From: Tubiluchus corallicola
Lineage: Eukaryota > Priapulida > Priapulimorpha > Priapulimorphida > Tubiluchidae
Direction: 5' to 3'
NCBI GenBank assembly: GCA_030141605.1
Contig: JAQGDQ010000001.1
Location: 620,001 to 684,000 of the forward strand
Length of the DNA: 64,000 bases
The position numbers were made by a program, and so were the translations under genes. The notes beneath the pieces are model-generated. The model ran no database searches and was not told the DNA's origin. It saw only the letters and a program-made list of their open reading frames with translations. Positions 40,601 to 51,383 of this stretch are shown piece by piece. The first letter of the stretch is position 1. Each line of letters starts with the position of its first letter.

Positions 40601-43600
40601 ATTATGGTCAAACCTTCTGGAGTCACGCTTTAGCTACCCGATGACTAATTGTGCTCGAGGACCGTTAACTAAAGGACAAGAAATACGTTTATTTGCATTT
40701 ATAAAGATAAAAAATTCGTATTAAAATTTTGTATCACCTATATATTACCTTATTACGCACAGAACTGCATTAGCAGCAACGCTGTGTAGAACTTGAAAAT
40801 TTAAATTACCACTACGACTGCTAATTAGGCGCAGCCATATTGACCGTAGGTCGTTTGAAACAAATTTAGACAATATTGCATAAAGTCTGAAAAATAATCA
40901 CAGCATTCGTAGCGCACATTTCACTAACTAAGTAAAAGAATAAATTACTGTAGCTTGCCAGTAAAATTAAAAACATGTTTTTGGTGAGTCTGTGGTGGCG
41001 CACACTGAGAAGGTGAGTCAATGATATTTTACCAGTTGGCACGAACATTTTAAACTAAGAATTTTCTTTTCTAGTTACATAAGTTTTCAAGCAGATAAGC
41101 GTAATGCTGAGTTACATAACATTGTGTGGAAAGTTTTTTGGGAACATATTTTAAAATTTCCTTTTCTTGCCCTTTAAATGTCTAAGCAAAAAACTGAATA
41201 TGAAAAATTGTTAGGAAATTATAGGTAATCAATATACGTTTTGACTATTAATCAAAATGAGTTATGGTTTAGAAATGGTTTTGTTTTTCTTCAAACTGAA
41301 ATATATAGCTACTTTTAGAAGCTGCAATGCTCTTCTTGCACTTAGAATATGGTATTATTGTCTTTACTACAATTCTTGACACGTACCCCCTTCTCTCATG
41401 CAATAAATTAAAAAATTGCGATCTCTAGCCTATGTGATGGGAGATCTTTTAAATACCGTGCTGATGAATCAATAACATTCGATCCACTATACGTTTTCCG
41501 TAGTGCAAACATCTCCCCGATGAGAAAATGAAATTGGCTTCTAGCTTACTGTTTACTGAATCACGTTCTTTCATTACTTGAAATTTATTCCATTATTTAC
41601 TTGTTGCCTATTATCTGAATGCGAAAGTTACAGATGAAACTCGTACATATGACAGAAATTGATATTCATGAAAGTTGAAGGGATTATTGTTAACAGGCTT
41701 GGTTGTCAGAGATCAACGAATATGCACAGGAGGATGTTGTTATCATGTTAGTAGGCAATAAGTGTGACTTGTCGGAAAGAGCTATACGAACCGAGGACGG
41801 CGAAAAATTAGCAAAGGTAAGCCTTTAATGCCCAAACGTACCTTTGTGTGTATTTGGATTCTTGGTAAAAAGTTTGGATGTCTGTAATTAGCAGACTGAG
41901 CAGATAACGTTTAATATTTATCTCAGGTTTTTAGTGCAGCGCCGCCCAATGCAAAAGCCAAGAATTACAATTTTTCACTTAAATTTTCAACCTGTAGCTT
42001 TGATGCCGTCATTAGCAAATTGTTAATAGTGTGGATGCGCCCAGGTAAAATATTCCAAAAGAAAACCCAAATCCTGCATAACTTGATACGATAAACCTGA
42101 AGTGTAAAGTATAAAAGTGTTGTAAAGCAAAATGACAATAGAAAAAAAATTAATAGGTGAAAATAAGGACTAAGTGTAGCTTAAACAAAAATAAGTCCAA
42201 TGCCTAATCTGCGTTACAAAGATTAATTTACAGTATCACAAAATTAGTAGTTGTTGTGTAAATTTAGAGGAAAAGATGACAAAATTTAAATTAACAAAAC
42301 TTGCAATTTGGTGGCTAAAGTGGCATCCTGGAATGACAAAAAAACAGTAATTATTACTTTCACCAGCGTCAAAAACGGCGAACAGAAATCATACACGTGT
42401 AAGTTCTGAGCAGGTAAATCGGGTCAGATGTTAGAAACGGCGGTTTGTTTGTTTATTTTTGTAATTTATCTAATCGAAAAAGCGGTTTGCTAGACTTGAG
42501 CTTAAATTTTGCCCCACGTTCAAAAACCGAATGTTCGTCATAGACCCAAATAAACGTGAAATTATTAGTATTGGATTTTTCTACATGGTTGTATTGTTTA
42601 GCTAAAGAAAAACCAGGAACATATGATTAACATACATGCAAAATCATGAAACATAATGATAATTACATAATGGTATTTACTATGAAATGATTAAGTAGAT
42701 TTGTTACATTCGTTCCTCATCAGCTTTTGGCCTACTACATACTAAATAATGGCCGAGCTACGTTAAGGTAAAATTAATATAAATTAAACGTTTACAGGAC
42801 AACGTGATATAACAAGATATAACAATAGACCATACATAGTTACGCAGGCCTCATAGTATCTTCAACAAGGAGCCTCCGGGAAAGTTTGGTGACCTTTAAT
42901 GGGCTTCTGACAGCCGACTGGCTATAATGCAACTAATTTAAAAGGTTAAACTAAAAAGACTTAAAATGTTCACTAGGTGCCACTAGCATCTATGCCATTC
43001 GTTTATCATTTTATAAGTATATTCTGCATTCAACAGTGCACATTTGCAGTTTTGGCCTCAAAACGTCTAATCTATTAGATGCATTAATTGAAAAAAAGTA
43101 ATAACGAGGTGACAGCATGCGGAAGTTTTATAATGATGTCACTGGATTTCCCGCTGTGCTGCTTTATTATTGCAGCATAGTTAAATATGTTGATTTCCGA
43201 TCGTTCCTGCTTCCTGAATGTTTCACTGCCAAGTTGTTCAAAATAGCAAATATTTTTTGGTTTTCCAAAGGATAAAATTGTAAGACATTGTTTGATTCGT
43301 GGGTGTAACCGATGCGAAATGAACTGGGCAGGGCAGAAAGATTGAGTTTGTTCGTTATACTTTACGGATGACGTGCGAGGGTTTTGAGTCTGAAATGTAC
43401 ACTGCCTGATTGTGGAGCAGTAGTGTCGCGGCTTTGTCTTCAAAAGGCATAGGTGTATGGCATACGTAAACAAATTGTTATTAGCTACGACTATTGCTAT
43501 GTTTATTGGTCTGTAATAATTATTAAAATATGTTGTACAATATTCAGCCTATACAAGTGTGTACTCTGTAATGACCAGGAATAAAATAATTTGATTTAAA

Positions 43601-46600
43601 CTACATGTAATTTCTTGCCACGAAATTTTTTGTTGTGGGTTCGGTGGCCGAGTAATCTAGATTGCAGACTGTTTTAGAGTGCAGACTGCAACCATGCAGG
43701 CGTGGCTTCGAGACCAGCGACTGCGTCCTTACCGGTATTGCTGTGAGTGTTGTGTTGACTGAGCAAGCATACTAACAAATGTGCTGCCAGTAGTGTCACT
43801 AAGTTAACAAGTTTCATTTTGTCTGAACTGCAAAGAAGTAGTGCATTAAGTTAATGACAAATGTTCATGGTTATACTTAGTTAAGAATTATGTTGATCAA
43901 TATCGTTGGTTTATATCTTGCTAACAGTGTTGTGTTTATCCAAAAAGTGAGTCTGAGCAAGTTTCACTTCAAACCTGCGTTATATTACGTATTAGTAAAT
44001 GAGTACGTTTCATGCAGACATTAATTGTAATTTCATCAGAAGAAATAAACTTGTAACTTCTAAAATTACTTGCAGTTATTGCAAATACTACCACTGCTAT
44101 GAGGTCCGACCGGAAAAAACTTACGGCTGTTTCTTTGGCCCTGGAGTTGAATCAGAGAATCACTGGAAACAAAAACATTGCCTGTGTAGAAAAACCGTCA
44201 GTTGTACAACTCCTAACTAAAGCGCGCTTGAGAGGCTCAAATAAAGGCTTTGGCTTTATCTGAAATCATCATATTGTTGTACAGTAATATTTTATATATA
44301 TATATATATACATACATATATATATATATGCAAATAACTTGATAGCATATATAAAAACTTTTAAAATTTACACAGATGAAAATTATGTATACAGATGATA
44401 ATTTTGTTCATTTATTTAATAGACAACTTTACATCACTATTTAATCTGCCATGTTAACCAGTGCCCAAGTTAACCGAATCTTATTGCCAAACAAAGGGTA
44501 GCTGACTTGATGATTTTTTAATCAATTCATTACCCTATCTCGTTGACTTTATATTTACTTTATCAACACATTTATTACTCTATCTTTGTATATTTTTATT
44601 ACATGTATACGTTGCTGAAAGGTTATAGAGAAAAATAAACTTCATTTGACTTGATTCGAAATGTTTTTGTGAGTTACAATATAAATAACTAGAACAAGTA
44701 TTGTTATTGCAAAAACACTCTATTTTGCAGAAAAAAAATCTATAGTAACTCACTAGCTTCTAATAATATAGGTTAAACATAGTTTCCATGAAATTTAGTT
44801 AGAATGGTTAATACGTTAATGTTGTCTTTATTTACTGTACGTGCATTAATCCAGAAAGTTGTGGCTAGCAGCTAATTCAGCTATGATAATAAGAATTCAT
44901 CACACTTGTATCGTTCATAAAGGCCAATAACAGTCCATACAGGACTGGACTCGCAGTTTCTATATAGCTTCAGTTTAAAAAGATGATTCCCTCCTACAGT
45001 CCTACTTGATGTATTCAATGTTACTTTTGGGTGTCGCCTGTCTTTGATGTGTAGTTTGGTGTACTTTGTAAATTTAGTACGAGAAATCCTGGTGCAGTAG
45101 GATTTTTATTTGTGCTTTACTATTGAACGCGCTAGAGATACCAGTGATGCCACGTCAAGACTAATGCAGCTTATATTTGCCTGTACAAAGCTCTTCGTCA
45201 GTTTTCAACATGCTATGATTATAAACAATGTATAAACTGCATTTTGTCACACGCTCATTTTGCCTTTAGCGCTGTTTATTTAATATATAAGCTTATATAT
45301 AGTACACCATTATCAACGAATCTAAAATGTAAGTTGACAATTGACAACTTCAACTAATTCTGTAAAACTGTAAATAATTGTGGGGATGAGCACATTAAAC
45401 TACCGCTGTCAGAATAACAACATTCGTAGTGAAACCTTGGCTCTAGGAGTAAATTTAAAGTAGAGTTGTTTGAATGTTCGTTACTGAAATGAGTATTGGC
45501 AAAATACTCACTAGGGAAACGGAGAACACACTTAAAATACTGACATAACATTGTAAATTGCAAAATGCTTACTCAAAACGTGCAATGACAAAACGAAACT
45601 CGCATAAAATCAAATGCTTACGTACAAATGGTCTACATTAACTACTAAGGGCAGCATGTAATGGTAACGTTATTGTACTGGTAAAGTGTTAGTTTCAAAT
45701 ATTCAAATGGCGAAGTGTGCTCTAGTGAAATGTGTCACTGGCAAAATGAGATAAAGATTCCAAACAGCTTTTAAGTTTAGATTGTTGCGTTAATTTTATT
45801 AACCACCTCCGTTAATCCTTTTACAGGATCATGGTGTACCTTTTATGGAAACGAGTGCTAAAACGGGAACTAATGTTGATCTAGCATTTATGGCTGTTGC
45901 CAGGTAAATGACAATTACAATTTCAGGTGCACTTACTGAACAATAAATTAATAATCGCAAGTTAGTTGTGCCTTCGCAAATGCGTGCATACTAGATCCAA
46001 CGTTCTTAAATTTCGCCACATGGTAGAATGAATCACTTGTTGCAAAACATAGGAGAGGTTGCTCGAAAAAGCAGCTTGTTGCATATCACAAGCATCGCAT
46101 GTTGTCAAGCCTTTAAATTTATACCTGTTAGAATGTGTTTTTTTTTACCAAACTTCATAGTTTTGCGACGAGCGTGTGTATTGGAAGGATTTACTGAAAT
46201 AGGTCATAAAAACATTGGTCTTTGTGGGGCTCTTAGGGCTTTTTATTATGAACGCTTTATTTAATGAATAAACTTCTGTCGAAACTGTAAGTTGCTAATT
46301 TAATAGGCCTATTTATAAAATAGATTTGTAGTTAATTCTGAAGCATTTCGCAATGAAAACAATAGACGCACTAATTAATATTTTAGAAGTATGCACTCCC
46401 ACAGATTTAAGTTTTTCTTATTACATTGCTTAAAAAACGAAACAGGATATAGCGTTATATAAACAAAAACGTATGACCTATTATTAAACGGGCCAAAATG
46501 TTATTGAAGCAAGAACACTGTAAACTCAATATTAAAAAAATGAAGTTTAATTTTATATAGAATTGGACTTTTCGTCTCGCTAATTTTGGAACTACATGTA

Positions 46601-48660
46601 ATGCTATGGCAATAGGTAGCTAAAACTAATAGCATGAGCTGAGAAAATCCACAGAAAACATACATTCACCATTTAAATCTTTAATATGACTTAAGAAGTA
46701 TACAATGTACAAAGTTGATATCTTTATTTACATAATTTATACAGAAATTACACACCCATGCAACTTAAAGACTGCATGTAGAAGTTACATGCATGGTGAC
46801 TTGTGTTATTTGATTACATAGTGACCCTACATAGTGACTTGTTTTCCTAATCCAATATCGCACCACAGTCTAATTTTATACGTGATGACTTTAGGCATGT
46901 ACTCGTGCCACAAATTTATGAAAGTAATTGCAACAGGCGCAACATAAAACTCTGTTTCTCAATCATTTCCAGTTACAGGATCTGCTTCACAAATTGGAAG
47001 TAAATCCAATGTTTGACAGTTTACGTTATCCCATTGATAGTCTCTTCCCTTCCACATTTGAATGCAGAATTGGCGGCGCCCAGAATTCGGCTCACCTGGT
47101 GCCCAGTTGGTAAATGCAATGTCCTTTCCTGTAGCTGACCACACCCACTTGCCTTGTTCTGCATGGTATACTCCGCTAGTCCAAAAACCGTGATCATGGC
47201 CTATGGAATCTCCTAGTCCACGATTAATGATGGCCGCCAGAATGTGCTGGTTCTCTTCTCGCGTCTCGATGCTGATAAGGTCTCCACCAAGATTTTGGCA
47301 AAGACTTCTTGCTTTGAGCCAGTTTCGCTTGTCCGAATATCCAGAGAAGAATTTGTAGCAGAAGCCAGATATGTAATCAAATCCCTCTATGCAGTTGAGA
47401 CGGCTTTGTCGCTGTTGGTTTAGTGCAAGATCTTTCTGTGTCACCAACTGATGCTCTGCAAACTGAAAAGACAGCTCACTAATTTGTACTTGTACCTCCT
47501 CTTGTAGTTGTTGAACGGCACTGATGTTGCTTACTAACACGCCAAGTGAGGCGAGAATTCGTCTTTCCATCTTCTTCTGCTCATCATGGAATCTTTCAGA
47601 CGCTTTCTGGATCTCATATTTGATATGCTGGATGTCTGAAGCTTTGCATATGTCCACAACTATTGCATTGGTTTTAACTGTGTCCACTGGACAAACAGTT
47701 TTCAAAAACAAACACGCAAAAAGAGTAATCAATCCAAAACGAATGTATCCCATGACTGAAGTATCTTACTATAATTCATTATCACTAAATTGTACCGAAG
47801 AAGTGTTACGATATTTTTTCAATGATACTTTCTTAGCGGTAGAATATAGTTGAAAGAGAAACTGCGCATTCAGCAGCAACGGCTCGCTCTCTTACTAGAT
47901 TTTTGTTCCAGTAACTTTGTAGTACCAGCTTAACTTCCTGTCCACATAGGACGAGAACGGAAACCGCCGGGGTAAAAAACTTGTCCTTGAAACTGGCCAC
48001 TTAAATATTGGGCCATTGGGGCTGCGTTTCGCTAAACGTAAAGCTTACAAGTGGGTCACTAAATTGATGTCAGTTTATAAGTCTTAAGTATAATATTAAA
48101 TCTTACTGAATCGAGTTGGGTTATTCGGTATTACTTACAGGCATGCTAAAAATAGTAAGATACCTAAAATACGAACAATAACAGTTAATTAAGACTTTAA
48201 AATTTCCCCCATTTTTGTGTTAACAATATTAATGTGTTCATTTCTCAGTTCGTGTTCTGCGGTAACATCTGCAAATACAATTTCATTTGCGGACACTCGT
48301 CTGCTTATCCTTATTGAGAAGTAAAAAGTCTTTATTAATAAAGTAATAGTCACGCTTCAACGTTGATGTGAAGTTTCGAAAATATCGATGTGAATGTCTC
48401 GCCCACTTGACACGAAGGTATCCTCCTACTGAGCCCCAAATGGAGGATTGAATGCGAATAATAGTAAAAGAAAAAAGTAAAAAAACTTTTGCAAAATGAA
48501 AGTTTTTTATAATAGTGGAATAGTCAGCAAATTTTACACATGTTTCTTAATTTATAGAGACCTAAAAATGAGGAAAACGCGAACAGCTGACGAACCAAAA
48601 TTCAACGTGACTGAGTACATCAATGCAGAGAAACAACAGACTAGTGGATGCTGTTTGTAA
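20894..48660 (+). CDS. rab26: Rab26/37-like small GTPase with two alternative 5' cassettes
   Basis: Small GTPase of the Rab26/37 group, whose members act on secretory and synaptic vesicles and their delivery to autophagy. Cassette A: 20894-20998 and 23134-23244. Cassette B: 26559-26645 and 28502-28612. Shared exons: 35747-35788, 36031-36097, 40214-40266, 41697-41816, 45827-45903 and 48558-48660. All phases agree. Isoform B is 219 aa and isoform A would be 225 aa. In B: P-loop GDSGVGKTC (34-42), switch I TVGIDF (60-65), switch [11 protein letters not shown] (82-90), NKCD (141-144), ETSAK (168-172), C-terminal CCL (217-219) for prenylation. [19 protein letters not shown] and [10 protein letters not shown] favour Rab26 over Rab37. 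The gene spans about 28 kb and hosts a lectin gene in its last intron. Confidence 0.92.
21416..23030. mobile_element. Fold-back element FB1 with ~20-bp tandem units in its arms
   Basis: Left arm 21416-21735 repeats a degenerate unit GTAAAA...GTTAGCCACTTTT about 14 times. The right arm, from about 22820 to 23030, carries the same unit in reverse complement (ACAAAAGTGGCTAACG). The outermost ends pair: left AAATTGTAAAAATTACCAAG against right-end reverse complement AAATTGTAAAAATTGCCAAG. The ~1.1-kb core has no convincing ORF. The structure matches fold-back (long-TIR, sub-repeated) DNA elements. It lies in the cassette A intron and stops about 100 bp before exon A2. Confidence 0.75.
23134..23244 (+). 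CDS. rab26: Rab cassette A, P-loop/switch I exon (A2)
   Basis: Acceptor tttcattttag, 37 open codons, donor ACG|GTGAAT. It encodes a complete P-loop GDSGVGKTS and switch I TVGIGF. It has the same length (111 bp), phase 0 boundaries and position in the fold as exon B2, and 22 of 37 residues are identical. Asp of the usual IDF in switch I is Gly here, and the exon ends in Thr instead of Arg. Intact reading frame and splice sites suggest it is used as an alternative to B2. Confidence 0.75.
24955..24962. promoter_or_regulatory. CRE-like palindrome TGACGTCA
   Basis: A perfect consensus cAMP-response element in a patch of raised GC, 1.6 kb before start exon B1. Whether it belongs to the B promoter is inference. 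Confidence 0.25.
25635..25672. repeat. (TA)n microsatellite
   Basis: About 19 uninterrupted TA units in the Rab gene between cassettes. Confidence 0.95.
25910..25958. repeat. Imperfect hairpin
   Basis: CCCTC...AAGCCC, a loop of TTTG, then GGGCTT...GAGGG. The arms pair with a few interruptions. Confidence 0.5.
26559..26645 (+). CDS. rab26: Rab cassette B, start exon (B1)
   Basis: 29 codons from ATG, with an in-frame TGA 18 bp upstream, ending YYDFACK and a perfect donor AAG|GTAAGT in phase 0. The YD-F--K end matches the residues just before the P-loop in vertebrate RAB26. The preceding ~180 bp is less AT-rich than its surroundings and may be 5' UTR or promoter. Confidence 0.85.
28502..28612 (+). 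CDS. rab26: Rab cassette B, P-loop/switch I exon (B2)
   Basis: 111 bp, acceptor atcggtag, donor AGG|GTAAGA, phase 0. It encodes [13 protein letters not shown] and RFKDGTF through TVGIDFR, nearly identical to RAB26. This is the canonical version of the duplicated exon. Confidence 0.93.
28613..35746 (+). other. rab26: Rab intron 2 (7.1 kb)
   Basis: Largest intron. It holds a trinucleotide-rich block at about 32855-33090 (ATC, ACC, GCC repeats) that creates artefact open frames on both strands. No nested gene was found. Confidence 0.6.
32997..33069. repeat. Compound trinucleotide repeat (ACC/GCC/ATC)
   Basis: CCACCA-type runs with interruptions. Open frames of poly-Thr and poly-Val across it are repeat artefacts. 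Confidence 0.85.
35747..35788 (+). CDS. rab26: Rab exon 3 (shared)
   Basis: 42 bp, acceptor tttttttcag, donor [23 protein letters not shown], the interswitch strands. Phase 0 at both ends, so it can follow A2 or B2. Confidence 0.92.
36031..36097 (+). CDS. rab26: Rab exon 4 (shared)
   Basis: 67 bp. [22 protein letters not shown], the G3 motif DTAGQE and switch II. Donor CATG|GTGAGT, phase 1. Confidence 0.95.
36098..40213 (+). other. rab26: Rab intron 4 (4.1 kb)
   Basis: Non-coding. The interval 38715-38925 contains a degenerate tandem array of about 45-bp units marked by TGAGCTT..TC.AGTTA.A. Nothing else is recognised. Confidence 0.5.
38715..38925. repeat. Degenerate ~45-bp tandem array
   Basis: Units TGGGCTTATTTATCTG, TGAGCTTGCTCAGTTA, TGAGCTTATCTAGTTA and TAGATTTACACAGTTA recur at roughly even spacing. 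Confidence 0.45.
40214..40266 (+). CDS. rab26: Rab exon 5 (shared)
   Basis: 53 bp, acceptor tatttcag, donor CGG|GTAAGT. (A)[17 protein letters not shown], the strand and loop after switch II. Confidence 0.93.
40811..41178 (+). repeat. Dispersed repeat, copy 1
   Basis: About 365 bp sharing many blocks with 50680-50998 in the same orientation: GGCGCAGCCATATTGAC, CATTCGTAGCGCAC, TTGGCACGAACATTTTAAA, TAGTTACATAAG, GGAAAGTTTTTTGGGA. Non-coding. Confidence 0.75.
41697..41816 (+). CDS. rab26: Rab exon 6 (shared)
   Basis: 120 bp, phase 0. [28 protein letters not shown] and so on to GEKLAK, with the guanine-specificity motif NKCD. Donor AAG|GTAAGC. Confidence 0.95.
41817..43635 (+). other. rab26: Rab intron 6, first part
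   Basis: AT-rich and non-coding on both strands. The minus-strand 129-codon frame at 43084-43473 has no recognised domain. Confidence 0.4.
43636..43775 (+). repeat. tRNA-derived SINE, copy 1 (head)
   Basis: A Ser/Leu-tRNA-like head with box A TGGCCGAGTAA (43645) and box B GGCTTCGAGACC (43704-43715). A non-tRNA body, GCGTCCTTACCGGTATTG, follows and is shared with the copy at 58233-58452. The tRNA cloverleaf is degenerate, so this is not a working tRNA gene. A possible tail is at 44230-44260. Confidence 0.65.
43999..44220 (+). CDS. Cysteine-rich open frame in a Rab intron, unrecognised
   Basis: A 73-codon frame whose C-terminal ~50 residues hold eight cysteines ([22 protein letters not shown]). 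It could start after an acceptor-like acttgcag ending at 44075. A poly(A) signal AATAAA lies 20 bp after the stop (44240-44245). There is no signal peptide in the frame as read. It could be the terminal exon of an alternative or nested transcript, or part of the repeat that carries SINE copy 1. Not recognised. Confidence 0.25.
   Translation: MSTFHADINCNFIRRNKLVTSKITCSYCKYYHCYEVRPEKTYGCFFGPGVESENHWKQKHCLCRKTVSCTTPN
44291..44329. repeat. (TA)n microsatellite
   Basis: TA run with a short CATACA interruption. Confidence 0.9.
45485..45750. repeat. Degenerate minisatellite of ~16-20-bp units
   Basis: Units such as AAAATACTCACTAGGG, AAATTGCAAAATGCTTACTC and GGCAAAATGAG recur. The layout is like the arms of the fold-back elements, but no inverted partner is clear. 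Confidence 0.35.
45827..45903 (+). CDS. rab26: Rab exon 7 (shared)
   Basis: 77 bp, acceptor ttttacag. [21 protein letters not shown], the G5 motif (SAK). Donor AG|GTAAAT leaves 2 bases. Confidence 0.95.
46723..46728 (-). terminator. Poly(A) signal of the lectin gene
   Basis: TTTATT on the + strand (AATAAA on the minus), 231 bp after the lectin stop. Confidence 0.5.
46959..47753 (-). CDS. Secreted C-type lectin, intronless, nested in the Rab gene
   Basis: Secreted sugar-binding protein of 264 aa in one exon. Residues 1-22 are a hydrophobic signal peptide ([15 protein letters not shown]). Residues about 40-115 are a heptad-like helical stalk suggesting oligomers. Residues 121-255 are a long-form C-type lectin domain with six cysteines (121, 132, 152, 230, 246, 255) in the standard pairing order. 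EPN (221-223) is the mannose/fucose-type calcium site, and the W241-D242-N243 triplet sits where WND is usual. The Glu normally just before the fourth cysteine is Gln228, so calcium binding may be altered. The gene lies antisense inside the last Rab intron (45904-48557), which suggests insertion by retroposition or independent nesting. Confidence 0.92.
   Translation of the reverse strand: MGYIRFGLITLFACLFLKTVCPVDTVKTNAIVVDICKASDIQHIKYEIQKASERFHDEQKKMERRILASLGVLVSNISAVQQLQEEVQVQISELSFQFAEHQLVTQKDLALNQQRQSRLNCIEGFDYISGFCYKFFSGYSDKRNWLKARSLCQNLGGDLISIETREENQHILAAIINRGLGDSIGHDHGFWTSGVYHAEQGKWVWSATGKDIAFTNWAPGEPNSGRRQFCIQMWKGRDYQWDNVNCQTLDLLPICEADPVTGND
48558..48660 (+). CDS. rab26: Rab exon 8 (shared, C-terminus)
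   Basis: Acceptor aatttatag. [20 protein letters not shown]... ending SGCCL and TAA. The hypervariable tail carries two adjacent cysteines one residue from the end, a double geranylgeranylation site for membrane anchoring. Confidence 0.93.
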
Positions 48661-49099
48661 CTTGTCACAGAAAGAAACTCCGGCACTGGGATGTCAATGT
48701 CAGCTCAACTCGCCATTTTGTGCCCATTTACATTCCCTATTTTGTGTCCAATTATATCACTTTATACATGGAACCCAGGAATCTCTTGCAAGTAAAAAAT
48801 AGTCAGTTTTGAAAGCATTACCTAACAGTTGTGTTTGGAGTCATAGAAAAGTGGTCAGTGTTACTATATTTAAATGTTATATATAAAAAATAATTACTAA
48901 CATACGTTAGTCATCGTTAAATGTTCTATTGCTTGTTGACAGCAATGGCCTTAGGTACAGCAGTATTTTGTTGTTCGTTGAGTCTGCAGTGTTTAATTAG
49001 CTAATGACATTAGGCCTAATTGTATACTTACTAATAAGATTAATAACGTCTGACACTCTGTAATGCGTTTATTTTTCTCCGGTGTGTATACGAGTTATA

Positions 49100-49105
49100 A
49101 ATAAA
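49100..49105 (+). terminator. rab26: Candidate Rab poly(A) signal
   Basis: AATAAA 440 bp after the Rab stop codon, in the right orientation. Confidence 0.4.
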
Positions 49106-51383
49106 TTAATGAATGTTCATTGTTATACAACACTTAATTTTTGTTTGTAATGGCTTAAACTTTGAGAAAGCTAAGAGTCAGGATACCGTAACAGACGTTT
49201 CCAGATACATTTGCTCCGTATTTGAAGCAGTTAAAAAGGGGCCTCGGATGCTAAAACTACGTGGCGAATGCGGTGTTAAATTTGGAACGGTAAATTCCGC
49301 ATTCTCAGCTGCTATCAACTACACCACACACTCAACATTGACTGTCTCCGCCAGGAGAATTATCCTCACGCGGTATTGAATATACCTGTCCTAAAAATAT
49401 AGATGATGTAACAAAAGTTATCGAATTTGTTTCACATGTGCATTAAATTTTCAAAACAATATTTAATTGCTGCTGCTAATTAACTTGTTCTGACCACAAG
49501 TAAAAATTTGTTTTAATCAAAGGAAGAAAATAGCAAAAGTAAAAGCGTGTTATAGCTGACGTACACCAATGCTTTCCTGAACATGTCTGGAGGTTTCAGA
49601 AATCGTTTAATGCGTCAAACTACTTTTTCCGTGGATATGACAATGGAATTAGGACTGATGTGATCGCAAGCACGAAAAGTAGTGCGTAATATAAAAAATG
49701 GACATGGACATGTACTTTCTTGCTTTTGGGGGAAGAGTAGTCGTGTTAACAGTGACCTTTTACCTTTGTAACTGTTTAACTAACTACACTGAAACAAGAC
49801 TGAATGAATTCACCTCCAAATGCGCGAGGGTAACATCATTATCATGATTCTATCTGACTATACCCTGTCGAATGCTGTTGTAGCGTATTAACCCACAATG
49901 CCTAAAATGCCCTAAATTCTTAAGAAAAAATTGAATGTAACACGAAGGCCTAGGAGAAGTTGATTGACACTTAAAAAACTGATCTCAACGTCTTTGACCT
50001 TATGTTTGACTATAACCTTGTGCGTTTGCGAGTTAATAGGAATTAAAACTCGAAGGCATACTTTTTGCATTGCGGCTCCTATCTCGGGCCCTTCCAAGGC
50101 CCAAGAATACCAAGTTTTCTAATCATACGGTTGTCGGACCCCCTCCCTCCTTGCGCCAGGCATCTGCCATGTAGATTTCATGGCTCTAGTTAATGTAGCT
50201 TTAGAATTATTTAGTCATACAATCTGGCTCCTATTTGGGCCCTTAAGGAATCCTAGGTTTTTAAAATCCCAGGTGCACGCACTGTGAAACAAATTTAAAC
50301 TTAACTTAAAGCCTTAGAGGCCCGGGAATGACAATCGAAAATGGACTAATGTCTAGTTCCTTGATCCTTCGACCTAGGTCACCTTTAGCATACTATCTTC
50401 AAAGCCTTAGCCGATATGTCTGCCCATTAATTTCGTAACTATCTTGAAACGCTCTCTTTGTTTGCGCGTTAACGTGGATGCACTGATTTCCACATTCAGA
50501 CTCTTGCCTTTAGCCCTTAATCAAATACAACTTATTTAAAGCACATGAAAATCCTTCACTTACAAAAAGCTTAAAAAAATCGTCTTGAAATTTTATACCA
50601 CTTACTCACGGCGTTTTTGCATGCATAGCTTATGTCGGTTATAAAGCTGTATATAATATGTGAATTTAAACTCTCGCGAGGCGACCGTTAGGCGCAGCCA
50701 TATTGACGATAAGTCATTTGAGACATTGCGTAAAGCAATCAAGAGCATTCGTAGCGCACAGGTCACTAACTAAATAAAATTTAAAAGTACTGTATCTTGT
50801 CTATAAGATTAAAAATACGTTTTTGGTTAGTGAGTGGTGCATCCTGGAGGGTGAGCCAGCGACATTTTACCAATTGGCACGAACATTTTAAATTATTATT
50901 TCTAGTTACATAAGCCTTTCCAGCAGGTAAGCGAAATGCTAAGTATTACCGATTTGCATGGAAAGTTTTTTGGGACATAATTTCACATTGCCCTTTCATC
51001 ACATTGCGAGGTAACATGAATGAAAAAGTGGAAAAATGGATGCCCAATATAATGATGAAAAATTAGATATGGGTTCTCTTAGATCCGTGACACTGGCGTT
51101 CAGGGTTAAAAAATTAGTGGTTTCTGCTTTCAGTATCTATCTATTGTGACTGTAAAAATGGCAAAAAACAGTGAACTTCGCAAAATAAGTTTACTTTGGT
51201 TTTTTTTAATAAATCAACAAAAACTTTCACTTACTGATACTGACTCAACAAATTTTCCCTAAACAAACGCCTCTAGTGATATTTAACTTTTAAAATGATC
51301 ACAGTAAAACGATTTCAGCCAGATTTGTGTATTGCTCAGTTACCATTTCTAAATGCTAATTATAAGATGCTTGCACACAAAAA
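49106..51383. other. Convergent intergenic region, Rab to tektin
   Basis: Holds dispersed repeat copy 2 and, on the tektin side, an ATTAAA-type signal on the minus strand near 51210. No exon is supported. Confidence 0.4.
50680..50998 (+). repeat. Dispersed repeat, copy 2
   Basis: Partner of the copy at 40811-41178. It lies between the Rab and tektin 3' ends. The copies differ by many substitutions and small indels, so they are old. Confidence 0.75.

Noticed and set aside
43636-43715. Functional tRNA gene
   Set aside because: The acceptor stem and anticodon arm do not pair, and a second copy with a shared non-tRNA body shows a SINE.
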